A DNA stretch of 61,929 nt from Oscillospiraceae bacterium (GTDB lineage Bacteria > Bacillota > Clostridia > Oscillospirales > Ruminococcaceae): contig JAQXHC010000046.1 of NCBI GenBank assembly GCA_029007035.1, forward strand, positions 1 through 61,929, written 5' to 3'. Shown piece after piece: positions 33,173 through 39,862 of this stretch; the stretch's first letter is position 1; the number at the start of each line of letters is the position of its first letter. Position numbers and translations under genes: made by a program. The notes below the pieces were generated by a model that was given only the letters and a program-made list of their open reading frames with translations, had not been told where the DNA came from and ran no database searches.

Positions 33173-34756
33173 ATGAGTGATGAAAATAAAGAACTGCGGT
33201 CATTGGGCGGCGGTTCTGACGAGGCTCTTTCACGAGCCGAGAGAATTAAGGCAATAAAATATTCCATACGAAAACAATCCGGACAGACAGCCGAACCTGC
33301 TGATGTTCCCGAAATTAAGCCGGCTGAGGACGTACAGTCTGAGGTTCAGCCAAAATCGGAAGCGGATGCATGGGAAAGCGAGCTTGCTGAAAGAATTGCC
33401 AAACGTGTGAATAAGGTGAAAACGGATAAAAAGTCCGTCTCCGCCGCAAAAACTCCGGAAAGCATGCTTGCGGAGCTGAACAGTATTATAGCTTCAAACA
33501 GCGGCAAAGAGGAGATAACAGGCAATACTCCGTCTGATGCGGAAATAAACGCCGTTATCAAAAAGGAGAAAGCCGAAGCTCCGTCTGAGGATGAATGTCC
33601 CGCAGCGGAGAAAATCAATCAGACTCAGGAGATTCCCGAAGCCGAGGTTATCTCGGATTCCGGATCCGAAAAGAAAGTTCGTAAAAAATCCGGTAAGAAA
33701 AAAAAGACCGGTAAGAAAAAGAAAAGCTTCAAAGAGAGCTTAAGAGACCTTTTTCCCAGAAAAAAAGACAGTCTCGGAGAGCGAATAAGAAAAATAGTGT
33801 TCCTCGGCTCGGTATGTGCGTTTATTGTTTTTGCTGTGATTATCGCCGATTACTATATCGGGATTTACACTGTCGAGCACGACTACGACGAGCTTATGAA
33901 GAACTATAACAAGCCGTATACTGTTCCTGAAACCAATATTCAGGAAGTGTATGACGGCGAGTTCTACTCGCTCCTGCCGAATGCTAAGAATCTTCTGGAC
34001 AAAAACAGCGACACAGTCGGAGTTATAAATATTCCCGGTACGGAAGTTTATTATCCCGTTGTGCAGTCCGATGACCTCGAAAAATACCTTGATATGAGCT
34101 TTACCGGCGAAAAGGCTAAGGCAGGTTCTATTTTCCTTGATTATCGCAACAGCTTTGACAAGGTTGACGAAAAGGGTCATCTCATTCAGCCGAATTCCGA
34201 TAATCTCATTATCTACGGCCACAATATGGGCAGCGGAATGATGTTCGGTTCGCTGAAAAACTATAAAAACAATGCAAATTACTATGGCGAACACCCCATC
34301 ATTGAGCTTAACTCCAATTATAAGTGTTACAAGTATAAGATATTTGCATTCTTCATCATTGACGCGGAGGATACGACAGATACTGCCTTTGAATGCTGGA
34401 ATCAGCTTAATTTTTCCGATGAAACCGAGTTCTATGACTTCGTGAACGAGGCTAAACGCAGAACAATACGGCTTAATAATGTCGATGTTCAATACGGAGA
34501 TAAGCTGCTCACACTTTCAACCTGCAACAGCATTTTCGGAAACGGCGGAAGCGGTCGCCTTATGGTAATGGCACGTCTTGTAAGAGATGGAGAGGATCCC
34601 ATGGAGGGAACTCAGGACAGCATTCCGAATCCGAATATCAAATGGCCGACCTTATACTACAAATATAATAAAGATGCAAAGTATGACCCAAGTGCTGAAT
34701 TCGTTCCTTATGGCACGACCGAAGCACAGGAGACTACCGACAATTCCGAGGAGTAA
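33173..34756 (+). CDS. Class B sortase with long cytoplasmic N-terminal region
   Basis: The catalytic part has H350 (LIIYGHNMGSG), C451 (LLTLSTCNS) and an Arg in GRLMVMARL, the class B sortase triad. A membrane helix at about 207-228 puts it outside the cell. The first ~200 residues are acidic then very Lys-rich (KKSGKKKKTGKKKK) and lack a fold I recognise; such a long cytoplasmic tail is unusual for sortases. Class B enzymes usually anchor NPxTG-type proteins or build pili. No sorting-signal protein is adjacent. It is followed 3 bp later by a second sortase. Confidence 0.9.
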   Translation: MSDENKELRSLGGGSDEALSRAERIKAIKYSIRKQSGQTAEPADVPEIKPAEDVQSEVQPKSEADAWESELAERIAKRVNKVKTDKKSVSAAKTPESMLAELNSIIASNSGKEEITGNTPSDAEINAVIKKEKAEAPSEDECPAAEKINQTQEIPEAEVISDSGSEKKVRKKSGKKKKTGKKKKSFKESLRDLFPRKKDSLGERIRKIVFLGSVCAFIVFAVIIADYYIGIYTVEHDYDELMKNYNKPYTVPETNIQEVYDGEFYSLLPNAKNLLDKNSDTVGVINIPGTEVYYPVVQSDDLEKYLDMSFTGEKAKAGSIFLDYRNSFDKVDEKGHLIQPNSDNLIIYGHNMGSGMMFGSLKNYKNNANYYGEHPIIELNSNYKCYKYKIFAFFIIDAEDTTDTAFECWNQLNFSDETEFYDFVNEAKRRTIRLNNVDVQYGDKLLTLSTCNSIFGNGGSGRLMVMARLVRDGEDPMEGTQDSIPNPNIKWPTLYYKYNKDAKYDPSAEFVPYGTTEAQETTDNSEE

Positions 34757-34759
34757 GCA

Positions 34760-35767
34760 ATGAACCAGAAAGCAAGAATTGCTGTGGCTGCCGGTATTTG
34801 TGCTGCTGCAGTCGGTCTGTGCGCATATATCGTTTCGCTTAACAGATCAGGCGGTTCTCCGACATTCAGCAATGTCAAAGAGCCTGAGCCGATTACAGCC
34901 GAAACTACGCTTCTTGCCGAAAACTGGGCGGATAATTATGAATACGTTCAGTCTCCGGACGGAATGACCGAAAGAGCTAAGATTTTCCTTAAACAGAACC
35001 CCGATATAATCGGCTGGATCTCTATTGACAATACAAAAGTCGACTATCCCATTGTGCTTGATCCGGGTGATATTCCTGCGGGTACATGGTACGGCGATTC
35101 GGAATACTATGCAAATTCATACTATCTCGATCACGATCTGAACCGTGAGTATGCAAGAGAAGGTACGATTTTCATGGACTACCGGAATGTATTCGGCAGT
35201 TCCGAAACGCAGCAGTCTGACAATATCCTTCTTTACGGGCACAATATGGCGAACAATACTGCTTTTGGTTCGCTGAGAAAGTACCGTCAGGATTACAGCT
35301 TTTATAATGAGAGTCCTTTTATCGACCTGAGCTCGAATTATAAGGATTATCAATATGTCATCTTCGGACTCATGATTACAAGCGGAAACTGGTACTCAGA
35401 TTTCTGTTACTGGAACATGGAGGATTTTGCTTCCGAGGCTGACTTCAACAATTATGTTGAAACTGTTCGCAACGGTTCGCTTGTGGATACGGGAGTTGAC
35501 GTCAAGTACGGCGATAAGCTCCTGACACTTTCGACCTGCTATGCGAGCGAGGATAACTCAAGATTTATTGTGGTTGCACGCCGCCTTCGTGACGACGAGA
35601 CTCCGAACGACCTCGAATCGGTCGCTCATACAGCCGAATATCTTGAGAAAAAGAAAGAAGAAGAGGCATCTATAGCTGCCGCAGAGGCAGAGGAAGCTTC
35701 AAGGGAAGCCGCGTCAAAGGCTGAGGAGAATTCCTCCGATGACAATGACGATTCTGACGACGAATAA
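34760..35767 (+). CDS. Class B sortase
   Basis: A 335-residue sortase with an N-terminal membrane helix (about 6-27). The catalytic residues are H161 (ILLYGHNMAN), C260 (LLTLSTCYA) and R268 (NSRFIVVARR). The C-terminal tail is highly acidic and Glu/Ala-rich (SIAAAEAEEASREAASKAEE), predicted helical. It is a divergent relative of the preceding sortase, with shared blocks such as YGDKLLTLSTC, suggesting tandem duplication. Together they may serve different substrates or act in series. It lies in the same run as pncC and the upstream sortase. Confidence 0.92.
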   Translation: MNQKARIAVAAGICAAAVGLCAYIVSLNRSGGSPTFSNVKEPEPITAETTLLAENWADNYEYVQSPDGMTERAKIFLKQNPDIIGWISIDNTKVDYPIVLDPGDIPAGTWYGDSEYYANSYYLDHDLNREYAREGTIFMDYRNVFGSSETQQSDNILLYGHNMANNTAFGSLRKYRQDYSFYNESPFIDLSSNYKDYQYVIFGLMITSGNWYSDFCYWNMEDFASEADFNNYVETVRNGSLVDTGVDVKYGDKLLTLSTCYASEDNSRFIVVARRLRDDETPNDLESVAHTAEYLEKKKEEEASIAAAEAEEASREAASKAEENSSDDNDDSDDE

Positions 35768-35903
35768 CGGCTTTGGCATGACAATGGCGGCCCGCATACA
35801 GAAAAATGGGTCAGTAATATTTATCGGGAGGAACAGCAAAACATAAATCCCGGAACTTCTCCGGGAAATAAAACCGATTAAGTTCGGCAAGATGGAGTAA
35901 TTT

Positions 35904-37130
35904 ATGAATATGCAAAAACCACTCAAGTGTGCTGCGGCAATGCTTTCTGCGATTCTCGCTGTATCGGCGAGCTGCGGAATGATAACTGCAGAAACCACAC
36001 TCAGCGGCTCCGAAACCACAGAGATTACATCCGCCGCTTCGGCTTCCGAAGCTGCAATGTCTGGGGCAGAGGATACAAAGAGCGTAAAATCGGAATGGTG
36101 GAAAGCGGAAATCACAGATTATGATTCGAGTCTATCATTGATTAGTTATGAACTGACACCCGACATCACTCAGACAGAAACAGACGAGGACAGAACAGAT
36201 AATTCAGACGATTCCGACATCATTGAAGAAAACGGCTCTGACCAGGAGGAACTCTCAGCTCCCCAACAGGAAGATACAGCAGTTTCGCCTACTCCGGTAG
36301 AGTCACAGACAACCGGCGGCACCGTTTCAAATGTTCCGCAGTCAGACAAACAGACAACAGTCAATGCAAAATCCGGTGAATTTGCGTTTACAACATATGG
36401 CTGGGGTCACTGTGTCGGCATGAGTCAGAATGGTGCGAACTTCTATGCCACCTACGGCGGATGGTCGTATCAGGATATTCTGTATCACTATTATCCCGGA
36501 ACCTATCTTATGAATACCGGTACTGCGGCTACTGAGCAGATTACGGTAAGCGGTATTACAGGCGATGTTGTAACGCTTCTGTCAGGCGTTGTTTACAACG
36601 AAATGGGCGGCTCAATGAATACCGAGGCGCTCAAGGCTCAGGCGGTTGCAGCATACACTTATCTTAAATATTATGGCAACAACGGCAGAGACCTTATCTA
36701 TAAGGCTAATCCGCCGCAGAAAGTAATCGACGCTGTAACGTCGGTTCTTGGTCAGGCACTTTACTACAACGGTAATTTCGCCATGACTGTGTTTACAGCT
36801 TCTTCGGGCGGCGCAACAGCAAACTGCTATGACGTTTTCTCAAATGATATTCCTTATCTCAGAAGCGTTACAAGCGATTATGATTCAGCTTACGACCCCC
36901 ATTACGGAAGTGTAAAGTATATTGCATCTTCAGAAGTCAAGAGGCTCGTTGAGGCAAGATACGGAGTTTCTCTTTCGGATAATCCCGCAAACTGGTTCCA
37001 GCCGGTTATCGGCGACGGAGGTTTTGTTACCGAAGTTGTCATTGACGGACAGAAAACCGTGAGAGGATATGACCTTAAAATCTGTCTTGGACTTAAATCG
37101 TCCAAGTTTGAGATTACTTATGGACAGTAA
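35904..37130 (+). CDS. Secreted SpoIID/LytB-domain protein with circularly permuted motif order
   Basis: The protein has a signal peptide (MNMQKPLKCAAAMLSAILAV...) and a Ser/Thr/Glu-rich linker to about 150. SpoIID-type motifs follow, but the order is altered. GWGHCVGMSQNGANFYATYG, then WSYQDILYHYYPGTYL, lie first (165-201). VVYNEMGGSMNTEALKAQAV (229-248) with the catalytic-type Glu E241, SSGGAT and LKICLGLKSSKFEI (391-404) come after. In known SpoIID/LytB proteins the GHxVGMSQ-GA-YYPGT block is the last. SpoIID is a lytic transglycosylase for peptidoglycan without peptide stems. The start has GGAG 7 nt upstream; a terminator follows at 37149. Confidence 0.85.
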   Translation: MNMQKPLKCAAAMLSAILAVSASCGMITAETTLSGSETTEITSAASASEAAMSGAEDTKSVKSEWWKAEITDYDSSLSLISYELTPDITQTETDEDRTDNSDDSDIIEENGSDQEELSAPQQEDTAVSPTPVESQTTGGTVSNVPQSDKQTTVNAKSGEFAFTTYGWGHCVGMSQNGANFYATYGGWSYQDILYHYYPGTYLMNTGTAATEQITVSGITGDVVTLLSGVVYNEMGGSMNTEALKAQAVAAYTYLKYYGNNGRDLIYKANPPQKVIDAVTSVLGQALYYNGNFAMTVFTASSGGATANCYDVFSNDIPYLRSVTSDYDSAYDPHYGSVKYIASSEVKRLVEARYGVSLSDNPANWFQPVIGDGGFVTEVVIDGQKTVRGYDLKICLGLKSSKFEITYGQ

Positions 37131-37148
37131 TCCGATATGAACAAAAGA

Positions 37149-37210
37149 AATAAGTCTTTGGAGAACGGCAATAATCTTTGTCTGACTCCGGAGACTTATT
37201 TTGCATTTTA
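37149..37210 (+). terminator. Terminator after the SpoIID gene
   Basis: AATAAGTCT-tt-GGAG (37149-37163) pairs with CTCC-gg-AGACTTATT (37186-37200), then TTGCATTTTAGG. The loop is 22 nt, so it is a moderate terminator. Confidence 0.6.
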
Positions 37211-37230
37211 GGACTGCTGCTGTGGTAAAA

Positions 37231-37310
37231 AAAGGTGAAAAAAGTGAAAAAATCCCTGAAAAGGTGATTTAAGGTGATTTTTTGCATCTCTTTTTGCATT
37301 GATTTTTGCA
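37231..37310. repeat. Two short tandem arrays upstream of mraZ: GGTGA (10-bp) and TTTTTGCA (12-bp)
   Basis: GGTGAA/AAGTGAA/AAGGTGATTT/AAGGTGATTT units begin at 37234, 37243, 37263 and 37273, mostly with a 10-bp period. TTTTTGCA occurs at 37279, 37291 and 37303 with an exact 12-bp period. MraZ proteins bind short GTG-containing repeats upstream of their own gene in other bacteria; the 10-bp GGTGA array fits that. The function of the second array is unknown. Confidence 0.5.
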
Positions 37311-37479
37311 CAGCTAAGGCATCAAATCCCTGAATTTAGCCAATTCTGGGGATGAGTCCGAACAAAAGAAACACTTGTTTCGCTAAATGCTCAAATTTAG
37401 AAAAATGCAATTCATAATTTATTAAAAATCACCAATAATGCGGCGGATATTTGTAGTTATATTTGTACTAATCTCCGAC

Positions 37480-37508
37480 TTGAAAAAGAACCCTGTAGGT
37501 TGTATAAT
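37480..37508 (+). promoter_or_regulatory. Sigma-A promoter of mraZ (dcw cluster)
   Basis: TTGAAA (37480-37485), 17-bp spacer, TATAAT (37503-37508). Transcription should start near 37515, about 85 nt before the mraZ start. Confidence 0.8.
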
Positions 37509-37527
37509 ATTAACAGGGGTAAAAAAA

Positions 37528-37545
37528 GGTGATGAGTTGTGATTT
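37528..37545. promoter_or_regulatory. GGTGAT/GTGAT repeat downstream of the mraZ promoter, possible MraZ site
   Basis: AAAGGTGATGAGTTGTGATT: two GTGAT units 10 bp apart, 20 nt after the -10. The spacing matches the upstream array at 37231, so this may be the operator used for autorepression. Confidence 0.4.
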
Positions 37546-37599
37546 TTACCGTTTTGAGGTAAAATTTTCCCTGATTTGAGTGAAAGCGAGGCGAGGAAT

Positions 37600-38031
37600 G
37601 TGTCGGACGCATTATACGGTACTTATTATCCAAGTATCGACGCAAAGGGCAGAATGAGTTTCCCAAATAAGCTCCGCGATATCCTCGGTCCGGAATTCTA
37701 TCTCTGTGCAGGTCATGACGATAATTATATCGCCGTTTATTCTCCTGAGGAATTTAATGTGTATCAGGGTAAGCTTAATACCATTCCCGGCAGACAGGGC
37801 AGTATCATCAGAAGAAAACTGCTTGCCTGCACTGATAAGCAGATTCCCGATAAGCAGGGTCGTATCTTTATTGCTTCTCAGCTGCGCGAGCACGCTAAGA
37901 TTACAGGCGACGTTGTTGTTATCGGAGCTGTTGGTCATGCCGAAATATGGGACAAGGCTTTATGGGAAAGCTTTAATAATGATGTTTCTTTCGATGACAT
38001 CAATTCTGCTCTCGAGAATCTTGTACTCTAA
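37600..38031 (+). CDS. mraZ: Transcriptional regulator MraZ
   Basis: A 143-residue protein with two AbrB-like SpoVT folds, each with the signature DAKGRMSFPNKLRD (first repeat) and DKQGRIFIASQLREHAKI (second repeat). It forms rings that repress the dcw operon. The start is a GTG at 37600 after GAGGCGAGG; that leaves the usual short N-terminus before GTYYPSIDAKGR. A TTG at 37576 is longer and less likely. It is first in the dcw cluster and 11 bp before rsmH. Confidence 0.93.
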   Translation: MSDALYGTYYPSIDAKGRMSFPNKLRDILGPEFYLCAGHDDNYIAVYSPEEFNVYQGKLNTIPGRQGSIIRRKLLACTDKQIPDKQGRIFIASQLREHAKITGDVVVIGAVGHAEIWDKALWESFNNDVSFDDINSALENLVL

Positions 38032-38042
38032 GGAGCTTTTAT

Positions 38043-38984
38043 ATGGAGTTTTCACATATTCCCGTTCTGCTTGAACAATGTATTGACGGTCTCGGAATCA
38101 GACCCGACGGTATCTATGTTGACGGTACTGCCGGAGGAGGAGGTCACTCTTTCCACATTGCTTCTGCTCTTGGAAACAATGGCAGGCTTATTTCCCTTGA
38201 CAGAGACCCCGATGCTGTTGCCGCCGCCTCGGATAGACTTTCGGGATTCGGCAATGTTCAGGTTATACACAGTAACTACTCGCAGCTGAGGGAGGTCCTT
38301 GACAGCCTCGGTATCAGCAGGGTTGACGGAGTGCTCATGGATCTGGGCGTGTCATCTTTTCAGCTGGACGAGGAAAGCCGCGGATTTTCCTATCATTCCG
38401 ACGCTCCTCTCGATATGAGGATGAGCAAAGAAGGGATGAGCGCAGCCGACGTTGTTAACACATTTTCGGCAGAACAGCTCTCCAAAATAATATTTGAGTA
38501 CGGCGAGGAAAAATTTGCCCGCAGCATTGCATCAAATATTGTGTCGGAGCGCGGAAAATCGCCCATTGAGACGACTCTTCAGCTTGCGGATATTATCAGA
38601 AAAAGTATTCCTCAGAAAGCACGGCGCGATAAGAATCCCTGCAAGAAAACCTTTCAGGCAATCCGAATGGCAGTAAACGGTGAACTCGACCATCTTTCAA
38701 AAGGACTCGACGAAGCATTTTACAGCCTTAATATCGGAGGCAGACTTGCAGTAATCACATTCCATTCGCTTGAGGACCGTCTTGTGAAGCAACGCTTTGC
38801 AGGCTGGTGCAGAGGGTGTATATGTCCTCCTGATTTTCCCCAGTGCGTATGCGGCAGGAAACCGCAGGGCACGCTTATAAACAGAAAGCCTATTGTGGCT
38901 GATAAAAAGGAACTTGAAAGAAACAACAGAAGCAGAAGTGCAAAGCTCAGAATAATAGAAAGGAGTGCGGAAGCTGATGGCTGA
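38043..38984 (+). CDS. rsmH: 16S rRNA (cytosine1402-N4)-methyltransferase RsmH
   Basis: A SAM-dependent methyltransferase, 313 residues. The first motif is DGTAGGGGHSFHIASALG; later blocks are LMDLGVSSFQLDEESRGFSY, PLDMRMSKEG and ITFHSLEDRLVKQRFAGWCR. All conserved MraW features are present. It methylates C1402 of 16S rRNA. The ATG at 38043 has AAGGAG upstream. The stop overlaps the ftsL start by 8 bp. Confidence 0.97.
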   Translation: MEFSHIPVLLEQCIDGLGIRPDGIYVDGTAGGGGHSFHIASALGNNGRLISLDRDPDAVAAASDRLSGFGNVQVIHSNYSQLREVLDSLGISRVDGVLMDLGVSSFQLDEESRGFSYHSDAPLDMRMSKEGMSAADVVNTFSAEQLSKIIFEYGEEKFARSIASNIVSERGKSPIETTLQLADIIRKSIPQKARRDKNPCKKTFQAIRMAVNGELDHLSKGLDEAFYSLNIGGRLAVITFHSLEDRLVKQRFAGWCRGCICPPDFPQCVCGRKPQGTLINRKPIVADKKELERNNRSRSAKLRIIERSAEADG

Positions 38985-39498
38985 CAGAAACTCGGCGTTT
39001 TATTACAAAAACGGAACATACAACAGAGCCGAGCCTGAAAGAGTACCGGACAGCGGATTTGAACGCGGTTCGGATTCTCAGTACACAGAGCCGGAAGCTA
39101 AGCGCAATATCATGTTCAGACAGAATGAAGCAAGAAGCGGTTCTGTGTTCTCTATTATTTTGGTATCACTGCTGGCGGCAGCCCTGCTCGGGTCGGTTAT
39201 TTATGCCCTTGACAGGCGAAACACCGTATATAATAAGGTTTCGGCAAAAAACAATGAGCTTACCCTTATGGAGGCGGAGAACGTCAGACTCCAGTCTGAG
39301 CTTGAAAGCAGGATCACTGCAAAAAACGTCGAAGATTATGCAGAAAATGTACTCGGAATGAAAAAGATAGATTCATCACAGATTGAGTACATCAGGATTC
39401 AGACAGACGACGTTGTAAATATTCCTGAAGGAGAGCAGTCGCTTATTACGAAGATTAAAAATCTTTTCGACAGCTGTGTGGAATATTTCAGAGGGTAG
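38977..39498 (+). CDS. ftsL: Cell division protein FtsL-like
   Basis: A 173-residue bitopic protein. The cytoplasmic N-terminus (about 50 residues, Asn/Arg/Glu-rich) precedes a membrane helix at 49-70 (SVFSIILVSLLAAALLGSVI). A coiled coil follows (NTVYNKVSAKNNELTLMEAE, then NVRLQSELES) and the motif VEDYAENVLGMKKIDSSQIE typical of FtsL/DivIC proteins. It bridges the division-ring proteins FtsQ and FtsB. Weak sequence conservation makes position between rsmH and the PBP an important clue. The start at ATG 38977 follows AAAGGAG at 38959 by 11 nt. Confidence 0.82.
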   Translation: MADRNSAFYYKNGTYNRAEPERVPDSGFERGSDSQYTEPEAKRNIMFRQNEARSGSVFSIILVSLLAAALLGSVIYALDRRNTVYNKVSAKNNELTLMEAENVRLQSELESRITAKNVEDYAENVLGMKKIDSSQIEYIRIQTDDVVNIPEGEQSLITKIKNLFDSCVEYFRG

Positions 39499-39513
39499 TA
39501 CCAATATATATTA

Positions 39514-39598
39514 TAGAACAACGGACTATCCCGCAGATTTTTATTGAAGCTAACGGCACTATATAAAAATAAGCCGTAGTAATATGTAGAACAACGGA
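39514..39598. repeat. 12-bp direct repeat flanking the start of the ftsL-PBP spacer
   Basis: TAGAACAACGGA occurs at 39514-39525 and at 39587-39598, 73 bp apart. A stem ACGGC/GCCGT lies between. Could be scars or regulatory sites; nothing more can be said. Confidence 0.4.
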
Positions 39599-39627
39599 GA
39601 TACACGAGTGTACGGAATATTGAATTT

Positions 39628-39839
39628 GTTCGTCCCGGAGCCGTTGCCGGGTCTTCGGGACGAGTAAATTCACTCGGCTGACGATTTTCACCTGCGTGAA
39701 TTCAGTTCAGCCGGCCTCTTTCGCGGTATCGCAGAGGAGAGCGTCGAAAACGCTCAATGGGCGGGGTTATTTATGCTCCCGCCTTTATCTGTTTTTGGCA
39801 GTTTTTAGTGAATCCTGACGCTGTTTGTCATACAGCGTC
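39628..39839 (+). ncRNA. Strongly structured leader with terminator-like hairpin before the PBP gene
   Basis: No reading frame is convincing here, but hairpins are dense. H1: TCGTCCCG / CGGGACGA (39630-39663), overlapping the alternative CCCGG/CCGGG. H2: AATTCAC (39667-39673) / GTGAATT (39696-39702). H3: CGGCTGA (39675-39681) / TCAGCCG (39707-39713), interleaved with H2 as a pseudoknot or switch. H4: CCTCT...AGAGG with inner GCG/CGC (39715-39737). H5: GAGCGT / ACGCTC (39739-39755). H6: GGCGGG / CCCGCC (39760-39783) followed by TTTATCTGTTTTT. H7: GACGCTGT / ACAGCGTC (39817-39839). I do not recognise a known riboswitch class. Confidence 0.5.
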
Positions 39840-39862
39840 GTGTCTATAGAAAGGAAAAAGCC

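Noticed and set aside
33740..34492. 250-codon minus-strand frame over the first sortase
   Set aside because: Antisense to a catalytic domain with all motifs; no start signal.
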